Shown: positions 33,725-46,530, counted from the first letter of the stretch. The stretch: DNA of 64,000 nucleotides from Pseudofabraea citricarpa (GCA_029641185.1 JAPWGK010000018.1:186001-250000), one strand, 5' to 3'. The notes: generated from the sequence alone by a model not told the origin. A program made the numbers and translations.

Positions 33725-34986
33725 TCAGTGATGAACTCCAACATCATTCTCGCTGACAATGCTACCGACCTCAGTCCAGCTTCCTGGGGTGCTGATACCA
33801 TCTCCATCGATGCTCATGACATCCTGCTCACTTGTAGCCCCGCTTCTTGGTCCCCAAACCTCTTCTGGGGCTTCGCCAACCATGCTAACAGAGTCAGTAG
33901 GAGTAGCCTCCCCGCTTCGAAGCACGTCTGGTTCTGATTGGGTGTCATCAGTAACAGCGCTGAAGACTGGTGAAAAGGGTGCGACTGGCTCCTGCTGGGG
34001 AGTAACGGAGCGAGGTGTAGTAGGAAGAGGCGAATAAAAGCTTTGGTTTGCATTATCAGCCCATGCGTGGATGCTTGCAAATGGATTGCTTTCAGCCTCG
34101 CGAGCAGCCATAAAGGCAGCACTCTCATGGGCACCTGAAGCAATATCTGGGTAGCGGATAGCAGCAGCCACTGGGTCAGAAGTATCAACCAGTTGTTCTT
34201 CTATAGTAGCTGATACTGCTGGGGATAGCTTTGGTGAGGCAGTGTAATAATCCTCCTCTGATCTGGCCACTGTAGCTGGAGATGGTCGAGGTGAGGCACT
34301 ATAGATATCGGAATCCCAGCGTTCTGTTACCTCTGGGGACATCAGGCTTTCGTCGATTGCTCGTTGGGTTTCGGCATCAATAACGTTCTCGTCAGCAAAA
34401 GGGTTGGCGTAGAATGATCCGCGGTTGATTCCTCTAACGCCCTCTCCTCTGCGGCGGATCAAGCCCTCCTCAGTCTCCTGGTTGACATCAGCACCAGAGT
34501 TGTACACATATGTGCCCTTCTCTGCCGACTGATCCTCAGTCAAGAAGTCATCGAAGCTCGAGCCCCGGCTCTTGTTCGCAGGTCGGTTTGCCTCCGCTAG
34601 TTTCCGTTCTTTCTCCATCTTCTCCATGTGTACCGCATTCCAGTACATCAGCTCCTCTCTCTGACGTCTCTTCGATTCCTCGTCTGCATCGACACCGCCG
34701 GGACCACCTCTGCTTTCCAGAAAGCCTTCCGCATCTTCAGGGCGGTTGAAACGAGGTTGTCGGTCGTTGGGATGGTGTATTTCGTCCCCGAGCGAATGGA
34801 GGGCTATGGCTATCCGTCTGCGGACATCGTCGGCATACTGTCGTACCTGGGGTGACTCGTAGACGGCGATTGCAGCCTAGAGGTTGTCAGTAGCTGATCA
34901 GGCTCAAGGAAGGTGGATATGCTCACAGCAACAGCGACTGATACTACGATAATGGCACCTGAAACCACGACCGGATGATTAGGCAT
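33725..34986 (-). CDS. Hypothetical single-pass membrane protein with acidic disordered tail
   Basis: Family not recognised. Exons 34986-34927 and 34876-33725 give 403 aa; exon 1 encodes only 20 residues. The N-terminus (NHPVVVSGAIIVVSVAVA plus the first residues of exon 2) is a short hydrophobic signal anchor. Next comes a helical segment YESPQVRQYADDVRRRIAIA, then a basic/acidic region with a predicted coiled coil (KRRQREELMYWNAVHMEKME). The remaining 250 residues are Ser/Pro/Glu-rich with repeated 'SASPRPSPA / TASPKLSPA' units. This layout suggests an ER or endomembrane tail-exposed protein, which is inference. Intron: GTGAGC donor, CTCTAG acceptor. Confidence 0.7.
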
Positions 34987-37546
34987 TTTGTACTCTGTGA
35001 ATTATTTTGCACGCCGTGTAAAGTCAAGAATAGAGATAGGGTACGGAGAGAAACAAAGAGCTCATGGAGGTATTGATAGAGTCGAGGCACGAGGTCGATT
35101 GCGCGGCGGTCTTTCTTCGCCACTGGCCTTGCCCTGCCTTGCAGAAGATCACCAGCCTATCGTTCCATTTGGGGATGTTTCGGAGGAGGGGTGCGGCAGG
35201 CTTACCTTTTGCGACAACCGCGGGCATCTTGACAGATGCCTAACTCGTACAGATCGTGCAAAGACACAGACAGATGAAGATGTGGACAACGATATGTATA
35301 AGTTCGAGGGGAGGGGATGGGGAAGGGGTACGAATCTGCTGACGAAGGGATGCTGGACGAAGGAAGGACGGACGGATAGGTAGCAAAGGGCGCCCGATAA
35401 GGGTACGTATGTAGTTCTCTCCCTCACGCCGACGCCGCCAAGGGCTGGCTTCAAGGCTCGAGTCTTTAAGGTCTTCAAGGCATTATCGGAGGCGGCGGTG
35501 TCTGGGACTTGGGGACTTTGGGCGAATCCCCCACCTTTGTGGCTGTGTTCAGCCACCCTACGTACCTACGCAGCCTCGCTTCACTTATTAGTGGGCGCCC
35601 GAGGCGACCTCCTTTTTGCTTTCTGTGCTATCAGTATCGTACAGACAGACCAAGCGGTTCATGTCATGCGGTCGTGTTTCAGTGGGCTTCTTCGGAAGTC
35701 AAACCGGAAACTTTCAAGTGGTGAAGCCTTAAAGTAAGGGCAATCAATCAATTTGGAGGGAACAGGATGAGTATCTGGTCCATCGCTAAACTATTGAAAG
35801 ACATACAATGGAATTCTGAATCAAGCCGATACTTATGCAAATGTTTCAACTCATTGGATATTCCCGGAAGGAACATTCTAGCGCAATGTGCGAGTCAAAT
35901 ATTTTATAAGCAACCTTGCACGTGCTGGATTATTCGAAGCTACGTGCGCAATGTTTGAATAGTCTCTTTATTACCATTCTAGTGCAAACGCAGAATCATT
36001 CGGCGCAACAAGCGGCTCATAGCGTACCAAAGTTCCTGGGGTGGATCATTTCCATTGACTCCTTTTTTCATGACACGGTGTTATGTGATTCACTGATTAT
36101 AGAGCGTGTGAAAAGCACGCTAAGTCATACTTATTCGCCCTAACATTGAGTGAATAACAACAGCAACGCTAACCTATTGTTAGGACTGATCTTGCGCCCT
36201 TAGCGCCCTCGAGCGCCTATAAATCTGAGCTGCTCTTCCTTCTTCCTTCTTCCTTCTTCCTTCCATCCTTCTACACAAACTTTACTTTTCTCAACACAAC
36301 GGCGCCTTACACTTTTCATTTGACCCTCTCCTTCTCCCGCATCCTCTATACCCTCGATCTCTTCAACATCATGAACCTCGACTAGGTTCTCAAACATAGT
36401 AAACATATCTCCGAACTCGATCTTAACTACTCTTTCCAACACGCAGGACATACACCAAAAGGCGAAAGCATGCCAGAACCAACACATCAACACACCAACA
36501 ACACAACACCACCAGTAACAAACACACTGACAAATAATATGACGCAAGAATAGCAAGAATTGATCCAAGATCTCTGAAATCAACATCACCTAGCCGCCCA
36601 AGCCAGCAAGACAAAGGCAATATGCCTGCAACACCGCAACGGAACAAAACATCAATACAATGACTGAACAAAACAACAAGACAGGAAGACCAGCAGCACA
36701 GCAAGACCAACAACTCAACAAAATAGAAATATGATAAAATAGTAATACTAGCAGAATAGAACCAGCAACACAGCACAACAGCACAAAAGAAAAAAAAGAA
36801 AAAAAGGAGACAGCAACACAGCAACACAGCAACACAACAGGCTATATGCTTAAATAATAAAACCAAAGCACATCACCACCAATACACCACGAAGAGCAAC
36901 AGTCTCAGTCAACACATAAATAAAAATATCAATCAAAAACCAAAAGTCCAAGAGGCCACTAAAAGAACAGACAAAGAAGACGCAAGAAGAAAAGAAATGT
37001 ACGAAAACAACCGACAGCACCACCAAGACAAAGACACTGCACTGCAGCACACCCGCAACCAACAATCACCAAACCAGCCAACATCCACCATCTACCATGC
37101 CGAACAACTGTTTCTCAGAACCTCGCGAACTCGGCACCGCACCACACCACGCCACACCAAACAAAATCTGCGAGCAGACCAATTTTTGGAACCTTTTCAA
37201 AAGGGAGAGATGCCTATGAATAGGGTCCTCTTCCTGTATGCCATGGTACTTCACTTCTTCCTTGGCATTACAAACATCTACTTTTTTTTTCATTGCAAGC
37301 CTTTGTTTCTACAAGGTTGTGAAGAAGACAAAACGACAAAGTAGAGAGACGACCCGGAAGGGAAACGGCCAGCACGAGAGAGAGAGCAGCGGAGACATGT
37401 TTTTGTTGCAGTTGAAAACGAGTTTAATTTCAAAAACCTTACTACCCTAATAATACAAATCAATTCCCTGTTGCCTTTCCCTTGTTGCTTTGTTGTTTCC
37501 ACCTCCCAAACGCCGTACATACCATTTCCCATCTCTCTAGGTCCCA
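34987..37546. other. Long gene-free interval with low-complexity CA-rich tract
   Basis: No supported gene in 2.5 kb. A (CTTCCTT)-type microsatellite is at about 36235-36275. From about 36430 to 37200 the plus strand is dominated by CAACA/ACCA/AGCACAACA words with few G or T runs. Open frames in it on the minus strand encode Cys/Val/Leu/Phe strings that simply reflect this composition. A GA-rich patch lies at about 37373-37390. Confidence 0.55.
36430..37200. repeat. Low-complexity CAACA-rich tract
   Basis: The plus strand is rich in A and C, with repeated ACAACA, AGCAACACAGCA and CACCACC words (for example three successive GCAACACA units around 36812-36838). No fixed period is kept across the tract. 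Confidence 0.6.
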
Positions 37547-38533
37547 CTAATGACCATAATACTCTCTCTGCCTTCGCTGCAAGTGGTCACGGATACCATT
37601 GGGCAATGAACTGGCATACAAGAACCAGTCTGAATCTGTGGCTTGAACATCGTACAACCCAAGAGCCGAGGCACAAGAGTTATATATAAAGGTAGCCAGA
37701 GGCACAAGCAGGAAGATGATAAAGATGGTCCAGGCCAAGAGGAACGTGATCGACCCAAGGAGGCGGATTCTACCAGAAGTAGTTCTGGGCAAGACACTGG
37801 TAGTCAAATATCTTAAATGTTCCCTCGAGTCGCTGGTGGTTCGGGTTATGAACATGAGCCCACCATGAATTTCTTTAGCAATAGCGCCAATTTCTGTCAA
37901 GCGTCCAAAGATCTGTTCGTCGTTGATTCTTATATCCTCCACGATGACTCCAATACTTCCCGTGTCTTGCTCGTGCTTCCGACCAATGGCCACTAACTCA
38001 TTTGCCCTTTCCCTCATCTCCGCCTGGAAGTGCGATACTGGCTCAAATTCATGTGCCATTCTACCTGAAAACCGGCCATCAGACGATGACGAAAACGATG
38101 GCGATGACAATGGCGGCTGCGGCGGCGGCAGCGACGGTGGCCCACCACCGAAACCTGGCATTGGGTTATAACGATGTAGTACTTCTAGAAGTTGACGTGA
38201 TAATGTTCGCAATGCGCGTGATGCTGCTATATTCCCTTGCACTGCTGCTTCTTGCGCTTGATTTGCATCCCTCGCTGTTGCCATTACTTGTTGTATTTCT
38301 TGCCTTTGCTCTTCGATGGCCCTATCGAGATTAGCGTCTTCCATCGCATCTGCATCTTCAGCATCAGCGTGTCGTATTGCTGGTGTTGCTTGCGGCAATT
38401 GAATTGGAGTGTTTAGATAGGCACTCCCTTGACCTATCCCTTCAGCAGAAGGTGACTAAACAATGCTGATGTTAGCACTGAAGCCCAATATATACTTATC
38501 AGTGTGAGAACTCACGGAGTTGTTGTTTGACAT
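37547..38533 (-). CDS. Hypothetical membrane protein with coiled coil
   Basis: Family not recognised. Exons 38533-38516 (only six codons, MSNNNS) and 38455-37547 give 308 aa; donor GTGAGT, branch GCTAAC, acceptor TTTAG. Residues around 45-95 form a Glu/Gln/Ala-rich helix (EEQRQEIQQVMATARDANQA). A Pro/Gly/Ser-rich stretch follows, then a second helical region, and a long hydrophobic segment near residues 234-265 (LLGSITFLLAWTIFIIFLLV), probably one or two membrane passes. The C-terminus is polar with DHLQRRQREYYGH. The tiny first exon and single CTAAC intron look genuine. No catalytic motif. Confidence 0.65.
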
Positions 38534-38599
38534 TGTGCCTTGGACTTTGGAATACCTGGAAAAGAAGTGTGGACTGGGAGATAATGCGAAGTAAAATCT

Positions 38600-39230
38600 T
38601 GACGATTCAGTTGATGGGAGAACTCTATCATATGAACCAATTTCGCCCTTTGTTGCAACATTGCACTTCTTTATTGGTGGTATACGGATCCGGATATGGC
38701 CATCCTTCGATGTTCTTGGTTATTCCCAAGGCCAACAAAGAATCGAAATTGGCCAACATTTACACCAAGGCATTTCCGGGCTTCAATCAATACAGAGTGC
38801 TTGGCAGCCTTGGTCCAGAGCCTCCAATTAAACAACAACTCATGGCGAGATACACAAAATTGATCCCCGGGAGAGAATATGTAAAACGCCTGCCAGAAAC
38901 CGAGGCTCTTGTGACAAGGAACATACAATTGTGCAAGTATGACGCTTACGACCATCAATTGTTTGCTTAAAGACTGTCTTCCGGTACTGCAATGACTTGG
39001 GAGGAAACAAAGAAGTTGCCCAAAATTACCTCTTCAAAATTGAGCTCTTGCCCACCAAGAATGAGTACAGTTTATATTGAGTTACGCATATAGCCAAACC
39101 TGATCAGCCAGAACAAAGAGAGGCAATTGAAACCATCCATTCCCGATGGCATCCAGATAGTGACAAATTGCGGCAGGACACAGCTCTCAAGAGGAAACGG
39201 TTGCGGTCGACATATTCTGGCTACACCACC
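38600..39230 (+). pseudogene. Decayed gene of unknown family
   Basis: Protein-like sequence on the plus strand (PKANKESKLANIYTKAFPGF, then RYTKLIPGREYVKRLPETE and IQLCKYDAYDHQLF) stops at TAA 38968-38970. It resumes at once in a second frame (KTVFRYCNDLGGNKEVAQNY, LFKIELLPTKNEYSLY), meets TGA at 39078-39080 and reads on in that frame (IAKPDQPEQREAIETIHSRW). One frameshift and one stop in an otherwise continuous polypeptide fit a pseudogene. No clear ATG begins it, so the 5' end is uncertain. The 3' end may overlap the end of the zincin gene on the other strand. I do not recognise the family. Confidence 0.5.
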
Positions 39231-40174
39231 CCAGCGGGTGTAGATGCAGTCTTCGTAGTGACTGTTGGCCCTGTACTGGGGACTTTGTCTTCGACAATCC
39301 CTTTTTGGGGAGTTGTCGCATCTTCTCGCTCAACCAGTATACACTCCTCCTCATCTGCCTTCTTCTCGTCTGTGTTTACAGCATCACAATAATCTCCCCA
39401 AAGCTGCTTGACAGGTCTACCGCATAGCTCAGTCCAAAATTTCTTTTCGTCATATCTTGCAATCCGCAGCTTCTCATTTGCCCTTCTCACCACCCCTGGG
39501 CCAAAGCGGCCTTCGAGGTATTGCAAGAAGTAGCCTGTGTGTTGGTACCCAGCATCCCAGTTTCCGCTACCATCTTTCTTCCAATGTGGAGGCGATAAGC
39601 CTGAATTTAGTCGGACCCAGTCTGCAATGCCCTCAATCAGGCCGCCAGGACAGGTGCCAAAGGCATTATACTGATAGCAATGGACCATTTCGTGCGTAAG
39701 CACGCCCATTATCTCCGCCTCTTTTCGTGCCTCACTGATGCCATTTATGTAGTCAAGACTGAAGTGTATTTCCTTGTGGTCGGAGTCGAGTTCACTGCCT
39801 GTCGTATAAGCTACGCCAGGCATGGGTCGTAAGATCAGGGTCACAGAGCGGGTTGGAGGCACAGTGGTTGTAGGAGCTGTGGGACTAGTGTAGAGCAGAT
39901 TCAAAACACTCTGGACACTCCTGGCCAGAGCCTCGCTGGCAACAACCGACGAGAGAAACACCTGTGAACCGGCATGGCATAAGTCACGAACTTCAAGCCG
40001 TAGAGTGGGTAGAGGAAAGGTCGGCTTGGGATGTGGACGCTGAGTAGATTCCTCTCTGTTGTCAGGAGCCGACGGCCTTCTGGGCCGGAGAGGCAGAGGA
40101 CTGGGAGTTGGGACTGCGGAAGTCTGAGGCATAAAGACAGGCGGGGGAATGGGAGTTGTGCCTGGTGGAGACAT
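39221..40174 (-). CDS. Basic-secretory-protein-like zinc metallopeptidase (PBSP/BSP family)
   Basis: The BSP family are zincin-fold proteins named from plant defence-related secreted proteins. Single exon, 317 aa. The zinc motif HEMVH is at residues 161-165, preceded by IMGVLT and followed by YQYN..CPGGLIEGIADWVRL, which carries the conserved acidic residue of the family; EIHFSLDYI and the HTGYFLQYLE segment also fit. There is no signal peptide: the first 55 residues are Pro/Arg-rich (PTPSPLPLRPRRPSAP), and the last 40 are polar with acidic runs. So this copy is probably intracellular or unconventionally exported. It is divergent from STU1 across 362 bp. Confidence 0.85.
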   Translation of the reverse strand: MSPPGTTPIPPPVFMPQTSAVPTPSPLPLRPRRPSAPDNREESTQRPHPKPTFPLPTLRLEVRDLCHAGSQVFLSSVVASEALARSVQSVLNLLYTSPTAPTTTVPPTRSVTLILRPMPGVAYTTGSELDSDHKEIHFSLDYINGISEARKEAEIMGVLTHEMVHCYQYNAFGTCPGGLIEGIADWVRLNSGLSPPHWKKDGSGNWDAGYQHTGYFLQYLEGRFGPGVVRRANEKLRIARYDEKKFWTELCGRPVKQLWGDYCDAVNTDEKKADEEECILVEREDATTPQKGIVEDKVPSTGPTVTTKTASTPAGVV

Positions 40175-40536
40175 AAGAAATGACTGATGTGCTAGGTACA
40201 GTACAGCAGATGGATATATAAATAACGAATGAGTGAATGCTGGGGAGACAAGACAAGGCTGATAACCGCAATGGGGAAGATGGTTGACCCGACAGGGATC
40301 AGCAACCCACCCGAGCTAATCGTCGCGGAAAACAAAACACCGCGACGAGCTTTAGCACAACAACACAACCATCTCTCGACCAGCCTTTCAATGTGAGTAT
40401 CTCCCCCGCCATTTCTAGCACTGCGCATCTCGTCACCACAAGCACCAGCCCTGCCGCTCCCAAGATTGACCTCACACACACTGACCGCGTCAATAACAGA
40501 GACACCACCCGGGCACTACTGCTCCCTTAACCCATC
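40175..40536. promoter_or_regulatory. Shared divergent promoter, zincin/STU1
   Basis: A 362 bp region between outward-facing starts. It includes GTACAGTACAG (about 40196-40206) and CA-rich, purine-poor sequence before the STU1 ATG (CAACACAACC at about 40361-40370). No specific operator can be supported. Confidence 0.45.
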
Positions 40537-43500
40537 ATGGGCGAAAAGATTACGGAGGAGCAAGTCGCAAACTTGCTGACCCTAATGCGAACCGATGCAT
40601 CAGTGGATTCGAAAGTCAGCCAGATTAATATCATCAAATCCGGAATAAAACAGCATAATGTCCCGGACCAGAGTGTACCTGTAATCTTTGATGCTGTACG
40701 AATTACTATTACTGCGCAGCAGGCAGCACTTGTCAATGCTGGTTTCTCAACCCTCAACCATCTCCTCACGCGATTATCACGTCAAGAACCAAAGCATATC
40801 GCCCGAGAGGCAGCGAGGACCCTCCCTTTGATAGTGGACAAGATGGCAGATCAGAAAGACAAATTCAGACAAGTTGCCGCACAATGTCTCACAACCATCT
40901 GGACAGCTGCCCCAATGGATGTGGAACGCGCAGTTAAGAATACGGGCATGGTTGGCAAGAGCTCAAGAGGCAAGGAAGCATGTATGAAATGGATTGTGCA
41001 GGTAAAGACCTTTTTTTCTTTGTGGCAGATGCCTGTATACCCTTTTTGCTAATATAATTGCAGATGCATCAAGATCACGGACTTCAATTCAAGGGATTTG
41101 TGCCAGTGTTCATGGAATTGCTTGAGGATGCCGACGGTATGGTCCGAGATAACGCAAAAAATGCAGTCATTGAACTCTTCCAGTAAGCACACAATAAGGT
41201 TTAATGAGCGTTTGCATGCGGCTGACGATCACTAGAAATGCCCCAAATGCGGCAAAATCTGACCTGAAGAAGCAATTGAAGATCACAGGCGTCCGCCCCT
41301 CAATTGTAGCGACTATCACGAGCCATTTGGCACCTGGAGGGGCTCAGGATGTTGACCAGGCGCAAGAGGTCATAGAGGAGCCAGTTCGACCAAGCCACTT
41401 CGCCAAGAGTGTATCCTCGATATCTAGCGTGAGACCAGCAACTCCAGTAGCAGAGGTCAAGGTTGAACATGTTGATCCTTCGTACGTCAATACGCAGAGA
41501 GAGCTCGAGGACACTTTTCGAGATATGTATCCGTTCTTCGAAGGGAAAGAATCCGAGGCAAACTGGTTGAAGAGAGAACAGAGCTGTACCAAATTGCGCA
41601 GATTAAATGCCGGGAATGCTCCAAGCGACTTCCATGATGCATTTCTCATTGGAATTAAGGGTCTCTTGGATGGAATCTTGAAAGCAGTCAACTCACTGAG
41701 AACCAGTCTGTCAAAAGAAGGTTGCAGCGTTGTTCAGGAAGTGGCCCGGACCGCCGGCCCCGGACTTGACCCCATGGTCGAGATCCTCCTCCAGAATCTG
41801 ATCAAGCTTTGTGGAGGAACAAAAAAGATTAGCTCCCAAAACGGTAACATAACGGTTGATATTATTATCAGCAAGGTGTCTTATAATCTCCGGATTATGC
41901 AACACATATGGCTTGCATGTCAAGACAAGAATGTACAACCCAGGACCTACGCGACCGGATGGCTAAGAACCCTTCTGAAAAAAGAAGTAAATCACAAGAA
42001 CCACGTTGAACACACAGGTGGGCTCGATTTGATTGAGAAATGCATCAAGAAAGGGCTGGTAGATCCAAACCCCGGTGTACGAGAGAACATGAGAGGCACT
42101 TACTGGATATTCGCAGGGATTTGGCCAGCGAAAGCTGAATTGTAAGTTCTTTGTCTTCCGATTGCGGAAATAATACTGACATTCAAAGAATCTCGGGGAA
42201 CCTTGATTCAACCCAATTGAGACTTCTAGAAATGGATCCGGGAAATCCAAATTCTCCAAAGAAAGCAGAGAAAGTGGCTGCTCGACCAGGCTTGGGATTT
42301 TCCAAGAGTACTACGGGACCTCCGAAACCATCACTTAGAGAGACAATGCTAGCTCAGAAGAAAGCCGCGGCTCTGGCCTCAAAGAAAAACCTGCCAGCGA
42401 GACCAGGCTCAGCAATGTCGTCGTTCTCACCGATGCGTACCGTATCATCGTCATCGTCGGCTTCAGTCACATCTACAGCTTCGGAGTCTGTGCAAAGGAG
42501 AGTGCGTCCAGAATCCAGCATGGCGAGCCATGGTGGTCTCTCTGTGGCACCAATGCGCCCGACGAAGATGCGCCCTCGTCCAGAAATCACAAGACCTGCC
42601 ACTGCTGGACCATATTCTGTTCGAAGACCTGGCCATGGCCCTACTAACAGCGACTCTAACATCAGCCCCTCAAATCCTAGATTAAAAACCAGAACTCCCA
42701 GTGCGACTAGTAGTCCTCCCAAAAGAGGGACTGGCACTCGACCGGCCACAAGTCACTCAAGTCATCCTTCACACTCAAATCATACAAGTCCAGCAAGGAG
42801 CACAGTAAGTAGAATGGCAGCTTCTCCGAAGGGGGTGTCGCCACGAGTAGGAGGCTCTCCCAGAGCTAGCCCCGCGAGATCAAAAACTACCACTAGCTTG
42901 CTTGGATCAAGTCCATCAAAGGCCGATGAGGATTTCACGATGGTCGTGCCAAAGGTCACTGCAGTGACGGAACCTGAAGCAGTGCCTGCAAGTGCACCAT
43001 CTCCACCTGCTGCAGTACCAGAAGTTGAATTATCAGATGATGAAGCCCCTCCAACTACAACAACGTCAACGACTCCCGCCAAGCCGTTAAAAGTATATGA
43101 GGATCCATTCTCTAGCACTGATGACCAGACAACACCTCGTCCTACCTTTACAGTACCAGTATTGGAAGAGGTCCCTGTGAACGAAGATGCAGCGAACCTA
43201 GTCCGTTCAGATGTAGACGGACAAGAGACAAGAAAAATCGAACCCATGACTCCTGAAAAGTACAAGCAGAACTCGAGATTACTTGACAGTGGTATAAATA
43301 AGATCAAAGCAAAGGCACTTGATGTACATGGATTCCGAAAATTACAAGGAATGATTAGAGACAATAAGGCAACGTGGACGGATGAGAAGTTTGACGCCCT
43401 ACTTCTTGGCCTTTTTGAGTACTTGGAGGCACCTCTTACTTCTTTAACACCCGAGAAGGTACAAGATGTCAAGGCTCAAATTCTGGCCACCATCAAGCTC

Positions 43501-44001
43501 ATGTATAAGAAGGATCGCGAATCTTTCCGCCCACATGTCCCCAAGGGCCTTGAGTCTCTGCTTGCGACTCGTAGCTGCTATGATGCGCGAGCTCACATTG
43601 TCAGTGGACTTGAGCTTTTGTCAGACGATCTTATCACTCTTGCCGAGCCCAAAGAAACATCGGCGTCCATTACCTCACGTCTTCAGAACGAAGAAATGAC
43701 TCTTGAAGGTTGCCGTACATTAAGTATGGGTCTCCATGTTCTCAAATGTTTGATAGAGACAAGTAAGAACTTCGTTCCAGACGAGCAGGAGATGGCGGCT
43801 CTTTGCAGGTTAGCATCGAGATGCCTTGAAAGTACCGAGAGTGGAGTGAGGATGGACGCTGTTCAGCTTTGTGTGGCACTACATGGCAGAGTTGGTGAAG
43901 GTGTCTTCTGGAACAAACTGGATGGCGTCAAAGATGACCCCAAGAGCCTGATCACATATTATATTGTGAAGAGGCAAAGAGAGGTAGCGGCTGCTGCATG
44001 A
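40537..44001 (+). CDS. STU1: STU1/CLASP microtubule-associated protein
   Basis: CLASP proteins bind microtubules and tubulin through TOG domains and stabilise spindle and plus ends. Exons 40537-41001, 41064-41182, 41236-42141 and 42189-44001 give 1100 aa. The N-terminal TOG-like HEAT region starts at residue 1 (EEQVANLLTLMRTDASVDSK; FDAVRITITAQQAALVNAGF) and runs through residue 195. A second TOG follows at about 250-500 (DTFRDMYPFFEGKESEANWL). Next is a long Ser/Pro/Arg-rich disordered region (about 510-830) rich in basic SxxR-type microtubule-binding sequence (SPRVGGSPRASPARSKTTTS). A C-terminal helical domain ends the protein (KATWTDEKFDALLLGLFEYL). The third intron uses CTGAC and an AAAG acceptor that keeps the frame. 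Order and length match fungal Stu1. Confidence 0.92.
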
Positions 44002-46530
44002 GAATGCACGCACGACTGTCGCGAAAACATATCAAGCGAGGAGTTTCGGAGCATATTTTGCCTCATGACACAACTTGATGTTGACATGTATGGGGTTTAA
44101 AAAAGGCGTTTATCTGTTTGTTTGTTTATTGGATCGAAGGATGGATGGAAGGGGGTTTATGGCGCAATAGGATTGAAGTGCGGTGCACTGGCGTCCTGTT
44201 GAAGCTCTTTTTCTTCTTGATTCTACGTCTTGTTCTGTAATTGATACGGCTTATACTGCTCTGTAACATCTAATCATTCTTTTCTCCAATCATCTTTCTA
44301 GCCTGTGTGGGAACCCCATTTATTGATTATCTCGAACATGCTTCTAGACCAAGTCTACCGATGAAAGTCTGGGCATGTTCCAAGTCGCTTGACCGACTCA
44401 ATTTACTGCTTACATCGACCAAAGTATCTGCTTGCCTACTACGGTACCTGATCGATCGAGTCTGAATGACGGAATTTTTCCTCTCTCAATTTATCATCCA
44501 CTATCACTCCCCGAGATCAACATCTATCTATATCTCTAAACATTGATTGATGTGCTTCCACCCCACTTAAGTCAGCAAATCTCAATCTCATCTAAGCTCA
44601 GAAAGATCAGCGCTGTAACTAGCCAGTGGATCAACAGGGATTTTGGAGATGCTTGTCTAGGTGGTCGTAGAACAAAATAATGAACTCCACAATCCCTGGA
44701 AAGGCAATATATCCTCGTACACGAAATTCAATATTCTTGGGCTAGCTGACTCGGCGTGCCTGCAAACTTGCAAGCGCATCATCGTCTATGATCTTGTCAA
44801 CTTCTGACCGTGCTCGAGCTCCGAGTGAGCATCTAAGACAAGCTATCACATCTTATCACAGCGACGAGGGGACTATTGGCTCTCGCGAAAGCCTTCCAAC
44901 TCTTCTTGTGTCAAGGCTGAGAATACCGGAGTGAAACCCCACAGCATGGCGGCGCTTACATCCAGGAATGTTGTACACGTGATCGTTCTTGGTGCCCTCG
45001 ATGTCGTTCATTCGTTCAGGGATGTTTTTGGCGGGTAGACTGTGACATTTTCGGAGCGACTGAAGGGCAACGGCAGTCGGTCGGTCGGTTGGGGCCAATA
45101 CTCACTAGTAGGGGCAGGGAAATTGATCGACGGACGGCGGGCGTTCTTGTGGGTTCGGTGGGACAGGGGGCTGAGAAATTGCGTAAGGGTCCTCGACGAC
45201 TTCATGAGGGAGAATGAGAGGTGAACCCCTGAAATGGTGAGCTCAAACAAAACAAAAATAAAGCGGAAGTCAAAAAGCCTTCTCTTTCTCGGGTGATTAT
45301 CACCGTCAGAGCGGGAGTCTCAGGCCCTTTCCTGCTTGTTTCTTTGTTCGGTGTTCCGGGGGGAGAGACAAGAGGCGGACCGTTGAAATAGAGTTGATGA
45401 AATATTTGTTTTTTTTAATCTTGGATGATGGCGAAGAGGAGAGATCTGAAACGACTTTCCTTCTGCGCCATCTGGCTGTCTCCCTCCTGAGATAAGGCTG
45501 AAGTGGAAGAGGAGCCAGGAGTGGTTTGATGTGCGGTTTTCGTGCTCAGGTAGATGAGGTGTTCTGTTTGGACATAAGGCGTTTCCCGAGAAAAACGAGG
45601 CTGAATGATGGTAGGGATTTGGAATCCTTCTCCGAAAGGATTTATTCTTCCGGGTAAAAGTAATTATTCGCTGGTGCCGTTTATGTTTATTTGGTTTTGG
45701 TACTTGTCGGTGAGCGGTAACAATACCTAGCCATGCTCGATTATGGCACTACGGTCTCTAATTCCACCTGTCGCGTCGGAAACGAGGGAGATCGTCGCTT
45801 TCAGATATGGAGCTAAGAAGATGAGGCCTCGAACAATCCGATGAGACGTTTACTCGTACGACAGCAGAGAAACAGAGGCCGCAGTACAACTTGGAGCGTG
45901 ATGCTTTCCCGGGTTCGGAGCTGACAGGCTGGATCCAATGGTGGGTGAGCTCGTGGCTGAAGGCCTGAAGATGAACAAGTATGTAGCTTGTCCTAGCTGC
46001 AGAGGGGACAGGATCAAGAGTTTTCCTGGGTTGGTGTCATCCCGTCACAACCTTCAGCGAGCAACGCACCGCACACCACCGTGTGGCAACCCAGCATTGC
46101 ACGCACCGCGGCCTACCAACCGACTTTCGGTACCTGAACCAAGATCCGAAGTTAAAAGAGACATAAGACGACAACGCACATCTGCGCGTGGGATGGCGAG
46201 GCTCAACGCTTGTACGGTACGGTACGGTACCTGGTGAGATGGCGGTACCTGGCGAAAAAAGGGAGACAAAGACGTAGCTTATGAATAGGGCAGGGCAAGG
46301 CCGGTTGCCGTAGATGTGCCTATGTGTACCGGGCCCCAGAGTGCAGGGCTAGCTCCATCCATGCCCAGACTGCTCTGCTCAGGGAGAGAGAGGGAGGGAG
46401 GTGTGATATGTGGCCACTGACCAGGCGTCGTCGTCCTCGTCGTCGTCGTTCTCGCCGTATGGGATGCTGCATGAGCGATGATTCACGTTGCAGACGAGAT
46501 GAAAGGCGATGCTGGTATGCGCATCGAGTC

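Noticed and set aside
36423..36866. Cys/Val/Phe-rich hydrophobic ORF on the minus strand
   Set aside because: It is the complement of a CAACA-rich low-complexity tract; residue use follows composition, not protein selection.
40537..41052. STU1 exon 1 read-through to 171 aa
   Set aside because: The frame continues only a few residues into a GTAAAG intron; the next exon begins MHQDHGLQFKGF and restores the family sequence.
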